This document shows, piece after piece, positions 24,300-36,643 of a stretch of 64,000 nucleotides of DNA. Under the pieces are notes generated by a model. The model worked only from the letters and a program-made list of their open reading frames with translations. It searched no databases and was not told the origin of the DNA. The DNA lies in the NCBI GenBank assembly GCA_004352715.1, contig SCFE01000005.1:1408240-1472239 (forward strand), given 5' to 3'. This DNA comes from Hofstenia miamia (taxonomy: Eukaryota > Xenacoelomorpha > Acoela). Made by a program: the position numbers and the translations under genes. Positions within the stretch are counted from its first letter, which is position 1, and each line of letters opens with the position of its first letter.

Positions 24300-26251
24300 T
24301 GCACTCTGCATTTATATTAGTACACATCATGCTAAGTTATCTAAATTTAAAACGATTTATGCTAGGGATTTCAAAAACTATTCAAATGAAATCATGGAAA
24401 ATTTATTTAAAAATATTCCATTGGACTATATTTTTACTCTAAATTCTGGTTCCTACATTTTAAATTACATTCCCACACAGATTAATCAAGCACTAAACAA
24501 AGTAGCACCGCTGAAGTCCCGCCGAGTAATTAACAAATCACGACGATTTAATTAAGAACACAATAAACATAAGGCAGAAACTCTTTGAACTAGTCCAACC
24601 CGACCGAGATAAATTGGACTAATTACGAAAGATCAAAGAAATTAATTAAAGACCTTACTTTATAATTAAAAATTTTTTTCATGTATTTGGTTACCATTTA
24701 TCATTTGCATTTAATCAATGTATAGTTGAAAATGAATTTCCGGAGATAATGAAAAAGTCAGATATAACACCTTTGTATAAAAACGGAGATCCCCTTATTG
24801 TTAAAAATTATAGGCCAATTTCAATAACGCATCATTTTTTAGTAAGCTATTTGAAAGGTTACTGCACATTCAAATAAATCAATATCTTGCATCTGAGAAT
24901 ATTTTATCATCCAAACAATATGGTTTTCGCGCTAAACATGATACACGTGATGCAATTATTTCAATTACTGAAAAAATATCCGCTAATAAATCTCAAAATA
25001 AATCCAGTTGCATAGCACTTCTAGACTTAAGCAAAGCTTTTAATTCAATGAATTTAGAAATTTTATCAATTAAAATTAAAAATTATGGATTTCAACAAAA
25101 TTCAATTAGATTAATTATGAGTTTTTTTAAAAAATAGAAAACAGCGTGTATTAATGAATAGCATGAAATCTGATTACATTGCAACCGATCGAGGAGTACC
25201 TCAAGGCACAGTACTAGGGCCCGTTTTATTTGCAATATATGTAAATGACATTATTAAACATGTAAACCATTGTGAAATTTATCAATTTGTTGATGACACG
25301 TGTCTCATAAATACAGATAATGATACATTAGGGCCACCAAAAATTTGCAAAGTGATATTGAAAATCTTTCTAGGTATTTCACATCCAATCAATTAAAATT
25401 AATATTGAAAAAACTCAATTCATTATATTTTCCCCCAATGCTGTAAAAGAAATAACAAACAAAATTGAAATAATTGTAAACAGTGTTCCGATAACACAAA
25501 GTGATCATGTTACGTGTTAGGTGTTGATATTGACAAAGATTTAAAATTCGATAAATTTCTCTTAAAAAAGATGCATAAAATGGCTTCTGTCGTTAGATAC
25601 TTATAATTATTATTAAATTTTGGGCCAGATTATTACATTCAGCTATTGCATGCATTTTGCTTATTGCAACTACATTATTGTTCATTTTTATTTATTAATT
25701 TTAATACAAAAAGCCGCTATTTATTATCAAAAACTTTTAATTGGTCATTAAAAACATTAAATTTTGCACGTAAGCATGATCATGTTAGTGAATACCGACG
25801 AAAGTATAATATATTATCCCCGATATATCAAGTACAATTCCGTTCAGTTTCAATTTTATTTAAGTATAAATATGGCCGACAATCAATTTCTTTTCTTGAT
25901 AATTACTTAAATTTAAATCCTCGATCATATACGTTTATTTGTATCAGTATTTCATATCCTAGTTTTCATCGAGCAGCCTCTAATATTCGGAATGATTTAG
26001 ATAATGAAACTAGAATAAAAAAATTACAAAAAATTTAGAAAAAAATTAAAATGTGCACTTTTACATCGACAAAATACAATCGGAGACACAAACATGCTAA
26101 ACACATTTACTGATTTTTTACACTGAGCTCACCATATATATACACACACACACAAATTTATTATTATTATATATTTCATATTTAGTTTGTAGATTTATTG
26201 TAACTTTTTAGCAAATATATTGCTTTGACTCTTATTATTATTATTATTATT
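24300..26251 (+). mobile_element. Decayed non-LTR retrotransposon (LINE), copy 1
   Basis: Translations in shifting frames follow the order of LINE ORF2 proteins. First is a linker before the reverse transcriptase (NFKNYSNEIMENLFKNIPLD, 24361 on). Then KKSDITPLYKNGDP, KLFERLLHIQINQYL, SSKQYGFRAKHDT and CIALLDLSKAFNS give RT motifs, followed by RGVPQGTVLGPVLFAIYVND and the catalytic box as QFVDD (usually YADD). The C-terminal part (25646-26128) ends NTFTDFLH and a stop. The 3' end is a TGTAACTTTTTAGCAAATAT stretch and an (ATT)n tail at about 26233-26251. Endonuclease domain not recognised. Many stops and frameshifts: dead copy. Confidence 0.85.
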
Positions 26252-28666
26252 TCAATATCTGTAACTTGAAATCAAATATCCTTTTTTAATGTTCCCTTTC
26301 ATTTTTAACTTTAACTGTTCTCGTCACATTATTGATATAAAACGTTTGACAAGATTTTCATTTAATTCCATATTAAGAAATTTGGAAATCTGGAATATTG
26401 AACCAAATATTGGAAAATGTGCGGAGGGTTTGTGACCTAAATGTAAGAGGAGTTTTTGGATTTTGGATGTCCTTATCCTATAACAATTAAGAAGTTTCAT
26501 AACTACCTTTGGAGATACAGGAGCAACCTTGATGCTTTGCCATCTTAAAAGTTTAAGAGAAGCCTACACTGGCATTTGATCTTTTATTAAAATAAAACTT
26601 GTTCAAAATTTTCTTAAGCGCAGATTGGATCGGTTCATATATTTCTGATATTTATTTCATAATATCTCTAATTTTTATTAAAATTCACGGTGCAGGGGTG
26701 GTGGCCAGACGATGCCGTAGAGACTACGTCGGCATCAGATGAAAGAAAAAGCTGGGGACAGATGAAAGCTTTTGTTTTAATAGTAAAATTAGAAACGGTC
26801 AAAATAAAATTTATCAAATAATGATTTATCGTTTAATTGGATAGATAATATTTACTTTTGTTTGCTTTGCTTAACAATTTATATTAAGAAAAAATAACTG
26901 TGTTTGTAGCGAGTGTTCGATATTTGAAAATTGGAAAGTAATGATTTAGCCTGAAGAAAGAAAATATGTCATATATTCTGGATAAAGCCAATGCCAATTT
27001 AAATTACCTAGCATTTTAATGTGATTGTTCTGAATTCTTTAAACATCTATATATTTCGAAAGTGTAATGTGAATAATTTGCTCATCTTGGAAATGCTTAT
27101 TCAATTAAAAATAGTTACAAATAAATTAGGTTGCTGAACTGACACCTTTACAATTGTAATATTTTCCACAAGACTATGCTTCGATAGGCCGACTGAAACA
27201 ATCCTGAACTCTTAAAGACATTTTTTGCAGATTTGTAGATTTCATTAAAGTTTTTTAAATTCAAGTTTAGTTTATTTTCATTTCTTCAAGGTTGAGCCTT
27301 GGGCTTAGGCTTAGGGATTTGATGGGCTTGGGTAGCAACCGTTGGGTTTGGGTATTAATGGAGCTGTTGAAATGTATTTAGTGTGAAAATTGAGCTCTAT
27401 TAATATCAAAACAACCTTTATTCCAAAAATATACATGATTGCCTTGTTACCCCAACAACAATGGGAGTGATTACTTAGAATACTACTAATGAAATGTAGT
27501 TGAATTACGAAAACATATCCACACAAATCAATGGCGCAAAACTTAAAAATCAAGTGTTCTTCAATAATTTCAAAATAAATACAATTATCACCTTCATAGT
27601 ATATCACCTTTTAACAAAATATAGGATTTTGGAATATATCAAACCATTTTTTATAGTATTCCTTTTCTCTAGTTCCTAACAATACAAATTGTTTGAATAT
27701 TGGAAAATATTCACTCAGATATAGCTATTAGTAGTTATTTATGACACACCCTGCATATATTCATATACATAAATGTACGCTGGGTACTATAAATTTTGTA
27801 TTAAGTGTTCGCAGTTTGCAGTTTTCCATAGCATCTAGCGCTTTTTTCGATAGAAAGCTTTAATAATTTATTTTATCTAAAAAGAAATTTACATTACGCA
27901 TTTGGAATAGGTGTCTTGGGTAAATTAGTGTATATAGGCACCGCGAGCGAGAGCAAGAGGGGGCAGCTGCCGCTTTTTCCTGGTGAGTTGATTGAATTGA
28001 TACAGTTTTATCAATTCGAAATTCCTAATTTCTTAGTAATACATGATTTAAATAAATTTAAAATGTATTTACTACTGAACAAAATGCATTGGAACATATT
28101 TTTACTGTATGAAATACAATTATCCATTTTTTTTATTTTAATGTATATAGATGTAAACGTGTGAATTATACTATTAATACATAAAACACACAATCATTTT
28201 TATGTGAATAAAAATTTTTTCTAGATCGTTATATAAAATCTTTAATTCCTTAAACCAGGTTTAATCTTTGATTAATATCTAGAAAATAATGAAATTATTT
28301 TGAAATGGACTTCCATTTGAAATGCATTATATCTGACATAAATTATTTTTAAAATTGATTTCAAAAATGCAAAAATAGTTTAGTGGTAAAAAATAACATA
28401 ACATGGGTATATATTTTTACATTTTACACATGGGGATGGGAGAGTAAAGCAGATTCTAGCACTTTACTTCGTATAATCGAATGCTTGGAAAATAAGATCT
28501 CATCTCCTTGTTCTCTTTCAATTAAATGATTACATTTCCTCAAAAAGAAATTGATTTGAAATGCAATATTTTTTCCTAAAAAAACAGGTTTCTAAAATAT
28601 CACACCTCACTCGTCAAAAATTTTTTTTTGCCCTTCCTTTAAGAAGTGTCTCGGCGAACCCTTGTT

Positions 28667-28667
<1 letters not shown>

Positions 28668-28702
<35 letters not shown>

Positions 28703-28947
28703 ATGTTATATGATACATATATACATGTATATATATATGGGGTTGGGATGTGCAAAATTTAGGCTTAGCTTGGAGATTTGGTGATAACTTATGTAAAATT
28801 GAAATAATTGTAAACAGTGTTATNATATATATATATATATATATATATACATAATGTTATATGATACATATATACATGTATATATATATGGGGTTGGGAT
28901 GTGCAAAATTTAGGCTTAGCTTGGAGATTTGGTGATAACTTATGTTT
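28668..28947. repeat. Tandem ~120-bp duplication across a single N (probable assembly artefact)
   Basis: The segment from the (AT)n run through GGGGTTGGGATGTGCAAAAT to GGTGATAACTTATGT occurs at 28668-28793 and again at 28825-28947, with N at 28824. Just before the N, 28794-28820 is 27 bases identical to LINE copy 1 (25461-25487), which points to a mis-extended contig end. Confidence 0.8.
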
Positions 28948-31519
28948 ATATTAAGCTTGGGTTGGGTTTGAAGTTCAACAAGCCAAGCCTTATACCAATC
29001 CGAAATCCTTTATAGATATCATTAGATCAGTTTTTGATTCAATGATTCAAAAATAACCTGAAAAAAATTTTGAGAAGACTTTAAAGAGTTTCTTCTAAAC
29101 CCGAAAGTCAATAACCACAAGACTTCTAATAAGTCTTTGTTTGCTTTTATTGGTGTTAGGCAAACCTACTTTGTGAAAAAGATTTTTTTCTATAATTATA
29201 ATGAAGTAAAATAATTTTATTAAATATTGCTCATCTCATGGCACTTAAGCAAATATTTCAATTCCACTGAATAGATCAAGCAAATCATTAAGATAAAATA
29301 TCCAAATTATTATCTTAATTCGTGAATGAACATATGTATACAACTAAATTTAATGTCAGAATCAATTTTGTCGGATAGAATCGGCTTTTACAAAAATTGT
29401 AATCTGTATATATCATTTTCACAAATCACCATTTTAAAAAATTTTTGCCTAAAATCATTGTTATTGAATTTCTTTACAATATCAGAAATTGACATTGCCC
29501 AAACATTTAGGTCCACCTCGGCCCACCCCATTTAATTAATGAAATTCACCCTATTTTAAGCCCATTGTATAATCCTGGCTAAAATATTTCTTTAATTCTC
29601 CTATACCAAACTTTGGTATGTTAGAACTCTATAATAATTCTACATACTGAAATTAAAATTATTTAATTTGGCAAGAGTATATGATACTAATGTAAAATCT
29701 CAAAATGTAGACATTGCTTTTTATAAATTATATTACATTTGCATTCAGCGTAATATTAAGCATTTTGAAATTTCGGTCCATTTTTACAGTACTTCGGCCT
29801 AGGCTCTGCCCTGTCCTGCCCTACTCTGATCATTATTAGAATATTCAAATAGGAAATTAATGCTTTGTTGATAAACATGGGGATCAAAAAGGAATCCCAA
29901 GGGAACTATGAAAGAACAGAAAGGCACTGATATTATATAATGCAAACCACAAATCTAACCAGCTTACTGCAATTAGGAATAAGGACAATTGATTATAGTT
30001 ATTACATTAAACTATAACTAAATAATTTTAAGATATGTATATTCAAAATTGCCAAGAATTACTTCATAATATACTGTTGATAGTAAAATTCAAATGCAAT
30101 TTGAAAATATAGAAAGCGTTTATTTAGCAGTAAAACCAATCAGAAACACAGAAACTGATTATTCATGTGGTAATGCTTAAATATTCGTGTTTGCTTCCAT
30201 TTGTGAAAATCTGAGATAAATTATAGTGTGTTTGTAATGTGTCATTCCCAAGTTAATCATATAATTGTTGCCGTGATATAGTAGCTGTAGGAAATTATAG
30301 GGTTGACAATTAATATATTGAACTTTGATTTGATTGTTTAGACATTATTTACCTTGTTTATACGGATTAGGTCGACTGTTTTTAATATTTTTATGACCTA
30401 AGGTTTCCATTTTATGTTTTATGAACAGCACTTTAAGGAAGTTCATAAACTCAAATTTATTTGTTAATCGATAGAAGTTTCAGTATCTTCATCATTTTTA
30501 AATATTTCTCTCTTGGAAGTTTGAAAATTATGAAAGTAATATATTTTAAAAGTCGCGAAAATGTTTCTCTATTCGTAAAACTGAACATGCCATACTAGTA
30601 AATGACAATAGCATACTTTTCAATAAATTCCCGTGTTTATAAATAAAACAAATTGTATAATGTTCAACCTTGTTGATTAACAAATAAGCAGTGTATTTAC
30701 ATTTACTTCGTTAAATTCGACTTCTAGAGCTTCTTAACTTTTAAATCCCTGCTGCTATGAAAGCACTTTTCTGTAAAAAAATTTTTCAAAACAATTCAAG
30801 TTAAATCTCTTAAAAAACGTTTAAAAATCTCAGAATTTTTTCATCATTTGGCATTGTGTTTGTTGAAAAATTCCGAATGAACTTCTTATTAATAAAGTAC
30901 GTTTAACTTCACTTCAGTTAGATATGAAAAGTTAGTTGAAGGGATTCAAAATTCCTTTGATTAAACAATATTTTGTTAAACACCCAAAACCCTGCGTGAA
31001 CTCAATAACTGGATTCAATTGCTTTTTCCATAATTTGAATGAAATTCCTGTGTATTAGTATTCGTCAGTTAAACTGTCCCAGTAGTGTCGTGAAAAAGGG
31101 GCAATAAGAACATTTTGCTATCATGCAATTGAATTTTAATTATGAAAAATGCATGAGGTTAAATTAAATCGAAAGATTAAAATCGAAATGGTATGAATTC
31201 GATCATGAATTACGTAGATTTATTTAATAATTGAAACAGATGTTATTGACAATTCTAGCGCAACTGAAATGCGAAAATTATTAAATAATTTAAACACAAA
31301 ATTATTTTCTATACAACATTACAAAGAACAGTCTGATTATTTATTGGAATTTTGAGTTGTAATTTCATATAGCAAAAATTTGGCTTGTAGTTTGAGTAAA
31401 GTTTCAGGGACAAGCTCAAATTTTTTTGATTATAACTGAAAAACCAGACAAATTCAACATAACTTCAGACATTTTAGTGATCTTTATTTAAATAAAATTA
31501 TGTACAAATTGGTTGCGGA

Positions 31520-31564
<45 letters not shown>
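31520..31564. repeat. (ATT)n microsatellite at the 5' edge of LINE copy 2
   Basis: Pure trinucleotide run directly before AAATTTTGGGCCAG. In LINE copy 1 the same position has only a short ATT run. Confidence 0.9.
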
Positions 31565-31566
<2 letters not shown>

Positions 31567-32290
31567 ATTTTGGGCCAGATTATTACATTCAGCTATTGCA
31601 TGCATTTTGCTTATTGCAACTACATTATTGTTCATTTTTATTTATTAATTTTAATACAAAAANNNNNNNNNNNNNNNNNNNNNNNNNNNNNNNNNNNNNN
31701 NNNNNNNNNNNNNNNNNNNNNNNNNNNNNNNNNNNNNNNNNNNNNNNNNNNNNNNNNNNNNNNNNNNNNNNNNNNNNNNNNNNNNNNNNNNNNNNNNNNN
31801 NNNNNNNNNNNNNNNNNNATGATCATGTTAGTGAATACAGACGAAAGTATAATATATTATCCCCGCTATATCAAGTACAATTCCATGCAGTTTCAATTTT
31901 ATTTAAGTATAAATATGGCCGACAATCAATTTCTTTTCTTGATAATTACTTAAATGTAAATCCTCGATCATATAAGTTGATTTGTATCAGTATTTCATAT
32001 CCTAGTTTTCATCGAGCAGCCTCTAATATTCGGAATGATTTAGATAATGAGACTAGAATAAAAAGAAATTACAAAAAATTTAGAAAAAAATTAAAATGTG
32101 CACTTTTACATCGACAAAATACAATCGGAGACACAAACATGCTAAACACATTTACTGATTTTTTACACTGAGCTCACCATATATATACACACACATACAC
32201 ACATTTATTATTATTATATATTTCATATTTAGTTTGTAGATTAATTGTAACTTTTTAGCAAATGTATTGCTTTGACTCATATTATTTAAT
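31565..32290 (+). mobile_element. 5'-truncated LINE, copy 2 (3' end of the same family as 24300-26251)
   Basis: Nearly identical to 25614-26240 from AAATTTTGGGCCAGATTATT through the final stop and 3' UTR, with few substitutions. An N gap (31663-31818) replaces about 67 bases of copy 1. The C-terminal RT region is open (HDHVSEYRRKYNILSPLYQV ... NTFTDFLH). 5' truncation is usual for LINE insertions. The copies share their 3' end, TTGCTTTGACTC followed by ATT-like repeats. Confidence 0.88.
31663..31818. other. Assembly gap, 156 N
   Basis: Gap inside LINE copy 2. The paralogous stretch in copy 1 is only about 67 bases, so the gap length is an estimate or hides an insertion. Confidence 0.99.
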
Positions 32291-33497
32291 ATTTATGATT
32301 TTATTAGAAAATGAATGTATTAAAATTAAATATTTCAGTTCTCTATTCAGAAATAAGCCTTTTTAATCCTGATTATTACAATATTATACACTAAAAAGGT
32401 TAGAATATAATAATAACATGAGATTGAGAATAATTTCACAATTCAGTAATATTAAACTATTTATAGTGGATAACATACCTAAATCCACTTGTTGCTGATA
32501 AACGATACCAAAGCTGTTTGAATATGCTAACCGGTGTCAGCTGACACGCATAAGCTTACAAAGTGCTTAATGTAATGGTACTATAAAATTAGTGCTTTCT
32601 TAGCAACTGCTCATTAAAATATTAAATTTGTTTTGAATTAAGATTTCTGCCCATCGTATAGTAAAAAACAATCATTCTCTGCAGAAGTCAAAGTTCTTAA
32701 GTAACATTTTTTGTTAAAAAAATGACAAAGACTGCATATTTCAGTTGGTAAAGCTAGCTCTTATTGCTGGTACAACCATCAATTATACCAATTTTACGAT
32801 AGTTTATTCTTTTGTACAGAACTGTATAGCATATCCAGTGAATTTTTATTCAAGCGCCACCTTTGTAATAAATGGATGCCATTATTTTGTGGTAATTCAT
32901 TAACACGCTGTGTAATTTTAATAGAAAGACTTCTTTGCCATTGGAAGAGCAAAGGAAAATAAATATTTCAATGAGATGAATTCCAATATTGAGTTATAAA
33001 TAACAAGATTAACAAATGCGTTTAACACTTTCAAGTGGTATCTGGACGGAACGCGCATTTCTAATCTCTGAGAAAATCAATTTCAATCGATGACTTTCAT
33101 TCTTTGGTGACATTTCCACTAAATTTTCAGAAATTTAATGTTATTTACTTTTGGAAATTTTAATAAACAAGCTCATCTTGGTATATATGTACTAGGGTGC
33201 TACGGGACAACTGAAATACTTAGTCTCAGAACTGAAACAAGCAAATCTCATGGGACTGTTTGGCCCCGGAGAACTCTAGAACTTACCGATGTTAATTCGC
33301 TTTGGCTTGATTTTATTAATTAATATGATTAACAAATAAACGTGACCATTCTCATTTGTATTTTACAATTTTCTTGTATTTTTCATTTTTTGAAAAATTT
33401 TAGGAAAATGGAAACCAACAGACAGTATTTCAATTTAATTGAATTAATCGGAATATTACGTATTACAAGGAAATCACCAGCTAATTTCTTCATTTAG

Positions 33498-33788
33498 ATA
33501 AGAAGTCATGATGAGCAAAGTACGAGTGGTAGGTTAGCATTCCCTGGGATTGAAAAGAGTTTTTGGCTTGAAGCGATTATGATGGCAATCAATAACAAGA
33601 ATTCACAGTTCATAAAGATATCGAATAAATCGTTGAAAGGAAGCGACAATATTTTACATATGGGATGGGCCACTGATTTATTCTCTCAAAAACACTTATT
33701 GGTTTTAACCACACAGAAACTTTTAATGCAGAGTCAGTTTTCTGAAGATGTAGCGTATCTAACTTCAACGGAAAACACTTCTAGTAAT
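33498..33788 (+). CDS. Syntrophin-family exon 2 of 4: end of PH1 and start of PH2
   Basis: Acceptor TTCATTTAG|ATA and donor AGTAAT|GTAAGT enclose 97 codons, phase 0 on both sides. It reads TSGRLAFPGIEKSFWLEAIM, the end of the split PH1 domain with its C-terminal helix Trp ('STGILQF......WLRAVSANI' in gamma-syntrophin), then a linker, and DNILHMGWATDLFSQKHLLV, LTTQKLLM opening PH2 ('QVVHMGWVNEKL...FLALKG..FYVF'). 'HMGW' is a strong syntrophin marker. The upstream exon joins in frame as NNHIE|IRSHDEQS. The closer resemblance to gamma than alpha/beta syntrophin is a by-eye judgement. Confidence 0.85.
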
Positions 33789-34957
33789 GTAAGTGTGCAT
33801 CTGTTACATGTATTCGGAGTTCAAGTGGCCTATGCAGTCAAAATGGTCTTGGGTTAGGTCTTCACCACTGTTTTTTAATGTAGTTTGGGTTTTGCTTTGC
33901 AAGTAGATTTTGATATATTTTACCCAATTTCAATATTTCAATAAAATAACACCTTACCTTCGTTTAGTGACCAGATTTGTATCTAGTAGAGAACTTCAAA
34001 CCAAATCCAAACTCGAAATTCTATCTCCGCAACAAGACTTAAAGTTTTGCCGTTTAACCCAAAAGAGATCCGACGGGATCTGATTATGCTGTAAGAAAAA
34101 GCTAATTTGACTTGCATTTCAAACTTTACATATTACACACAGAATTTTATTCATTGAAATATAAACAAAAATTTTAGCAAAGTTAGAAGACAATGTTTTT
34201 ATATAATTTCACATGCATTTTGCAATGATCTAAAACTTTCATTTGTTCTTCGAACTAACATCTATGAGACAATTCAGTAAATGTTCCCAGGAAGCACACG
34301 ATTTTTTTCCAGCTGTTGTCCCAAACCCATACTTTGTCTGCATGAGCATAGAGTCCTGGTGCGTATGATTAATGTTTTTTCAGGATTAGAAATTATAATG
34401 TACTTGGCAAATCATTGAACATTTCTATTGACCGGGACTGGTTCGGGACCAAAGTTCTATTGACAACCTCCAATTCTTTCATTCAAACCTGAGGTATCAT
34501 TGAACGTTCTGCTATGAAATTTTCTGTGGTGCCCCCTTTCCTTGATTCCCTAAGCACGAGCATATTTTGTTTGCGGAATAATCCAGGTTCTGGAATCTAA
34601 CTATGAATAGAAAATAACATGAACAAATTTCGAACACAAAATTTTGTTTTTAAAAGTACATCTACTTTGATCACCACAGCAAAGGACGTGAGCTTAAGCG
34701 CCTTTGATTTATTTTTAAGAGCCAGATAAACATAATTATTCTTGATTGACCGCTCATAGATTGCATATCACATAACATGTGTTAAACCGATTAATAATCA
34801 ACCTAATAATCTTTCAAAAACTGATCCTAATCCGATCCGTTTAATATGATCAATTGCGAACTCCCCGGTGTTTCAAGTTCCCAAGATGTTTTTAACTTAA
34901 AATTGTTCTAAAATTTGATTGACTACGGAATTCTATATTTTTTCAAATTTCCTTTAG
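33789..34957 (+). other. Syntrophin intron; nothing recognised
   Basis: AT-rich. Short GC-richer patches such as 34434-34447 (GGGACTGG/GGGACC) recall sequence near 33197 and 35398-35530 and may be old MITE debris. Confidence 0.45.
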
Positions 34958-35237
34958 ATGCGTACTTTGCTTGTTCATCTTGATGTGGAATACAGTGATG
35001 CCTGTCTCAGCTTTAACGCTGGGGACTGGAAAACCTCAGTTCGCTTCTTTTCAAATTCCGAGCATTTGCTTTGGTATCACGTCATTTGCCGATCTATTCA
35101 ATTCTCAATCAAAAAAACTCGCCACTGCTCGTTTCCTTGCCAACTTTACACATCATCCATATCAGAATTCAATCAACAACAGTCTCATAATCTTATAATC
35201 AGTTGTAAAGGATATTTACTAGAGGACATAAGCAATG
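34958..35237 (+). CDS. Syntrophin-family exon 3 of 4: PH2 domain and start of SU region
   Basis: Acceptor TTCCTTTAG|ATG; 93 codons plus one base to donor AGCAATG|GTAATC. It reads EYSDACLSFNAGDWKTSVRF and FSNSEHLLWYHVICRSI, matching PH2 ('RPYCFSI..GHG.SHVFNVELGSELAMWEKSFQRAT'): a strand, a Gly loop, an FS strand and the C-terminal helix with Trp. Then NLIISCKGYLLEDISNG matches 'LCFTVDFALGFTCFESKTKN', the beginning of the syntrophin-unique region. A second open frame through the same bases was considered and rejected because only this frame joins both neighbours in phase. Confidence 0.82.
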
Positions 35238-36417
35238 GTAATCTTGGTTCAATATTTAACTTAAGCAAACGTTTTGGAAAATATTGAAAATATAATACTT
35301 CCTACTTGCCAATATCTAGTTTTCAAATGATATGGACAAAAGCTAATTTTTATATTTGATTCGTTATTGTCATCGATATAAATAGAGTTATATGAGACAA
35401 TTCAGTCCCTTGGAATTTATTGTTCCCAGTCGCATAGGATTAAATATTTCCGCGGGACTGACACAATAAATGAGGAAACGCGATTGGGACTATATCTAAA
35501 GTGACAAAGTGGGCTGGACTAAAAAATTATAATCCCCCGAATCCCACTGTGAACAAATTTTAAAGTTATTCGCAATCAATATAACACAACAATTAATTTA
35601 GTTTAGAAATAAACATTAAAACTTTTTTAGGTAATGTCATGGAAAAGTCTTCCATTTGTTCAATTTAAAAAAACTGATAAAGGACCTCTAAATCATATCA
35701 TAGCCGGGTATGGCTTAATTTCAATCAATAACACGATAAGGTAATGCAAGATGATTTAATATAATAGTTATTAATTCAGGGTCAACAATTTCTTAGAAAC
35801 TTTTTCCCTGCTGGTGTCCTCCCTATATCATAAATGGGGCTTCACATAAGCAAATTTTGGTTCTAACCTGAAAAATATTTAGCAATTTGTACACTGGTTG
35901 CATTTTTAATCATTGAGAGAAATTTTCAAATTATTTAAATTAATCAAATTATTCACAATGAATTGTTCGTAGGATATTTAATTATTTTAAGAAAATTAAA
36001 TTGGAAGGATTGAAAATTAAAGCTATTAAAACGTCCATCCATGATGGGCACATGAGGGGGTATCCGCGTTCCGATTAGCATCAAATAAAGCTTGGCGCCT
36101 AATTTAAAACTAAAAGTTCCGTCACTGAATGTTGACGTCTACATAAAACTAGCAGCGAGAGCTGTAACATAAAATGAGAAATTTACTGGCTATTGTCAAT
36201 AAAATATTTGGTTTTCTTAAAAAACGCATTTTTTTCTCAAATCAACCAAATCTAACTGATACATGCATGCATGGTGTCTAGTAAAAATATGTTAACAAAA
36301 ATTATTTTTTTCGCTATCAACTCTTTTAGTGTGATATTATATCTTAAATGTATTTTAATAGAGTTGGATAATGAAAAATTATGCCTTTGTTAACATAGAT
36401 TAATTACAGATGTTTAG

Positions 36418-36632
36418 GAGAAACGTATTGGCAATATTCGCTATCAGCACTTGTATCGGCAGAAGAAACCTCAAAGAACAGCCAAATAATTGAATTCATA
36501 TTTCGCCTATCGCCAGAATTCCAAGACCAAAAGATCTCGTATAAGCTAAAGTTCTCTGATTTTAAGTTAATAGTGCCAACCATCAATAATTTTTTAAAGT
36601 ACAGGTTGTCAACACTCACTCAATTCAAATGA
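36418..36632 (+). CDS. Syntrophin-family exon 4 of 4: SU region and stop
   Basis: Acceptor TGTTTAG|GA completes the split Gly codon from exon 3 (G|GA), then ETYWQYSLSALVSAEETSK, QIIEFIFRLSPEFQDQKISY and FKLIVPTINNFLKYRLST, then TQFK and TGA at 36630-36632. It parallels the syntrophin C-terminus ('VLWRFKFSQLKGSSDDGKTRVKLLFQNLDTKQIETKEL' and '..HCIHSFIAAKV'), which also ends soon after this helix. The SU region together with PH2 binds dystrophin-family proteins. An alternative acceptor eight bases upstream (36410) is open but gives the wrong phase. AATAAA follows six bases after the stop. Confidence 0.85.
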
Positions 36633-36637
36633 ATTTT

Positions 36638-36643
36638 AATAAA
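36638..36643 (+). terminator. Polyadenylation signal AATAAA
   Basis: AATAAA starts at 36638, immediately after the syntrophin stop codon. If used, the 3' UTR would be only some 20-30 bases. AATAAA is frequent in AT-rich DNA, so the support is positional. Confidence 0.5.

Larger units (their letters stand above)
23575..33497 (+). other. Syntrophin intron, 9.9 kb, LINE-rich
   Basis: The exons on both sides are in phase 0 and join smoothly. The intron holds a decayed LINE (24300-26251), a 3' fragment of the same LINE (31565-32290), a duplicated ~120-bp segment around the single N at 28824, and AT-rich filler (26252-28660, 28950-31500, 32290-33490) in which I recognise nothing. Confidence 0.6.

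Noticed and set aside
27909-27985. GC-rich exon-like patch (GTASESKRGQLPLFPG) followed by GTGAGT in the syntrophin intron
   Set aside because: Phases 2-in/1-out do not fit the phase 0-0 join of the flanking exons, and no family match. Could be an unrelated exon, but unsupported.
34971-35198. Second open frame (IPSICFGITSFADLFNSQSK) over syntrophin exon 3
   Set aside because: Shadow frame. The other frame aligns with PH2/SU and joins both neighbours in phase.
35631-35707. Exon-like stretch (VMSWKSLPFVQFKKTDKG) with good splice sites between syntrophin exons 3 and 4
   Set aside because: Exon 3 (ending phase 1) joins exon 4 exactly in frame and in alignment with syntrophins without it. Its phases (0 in, 2 out) do not fit that join.
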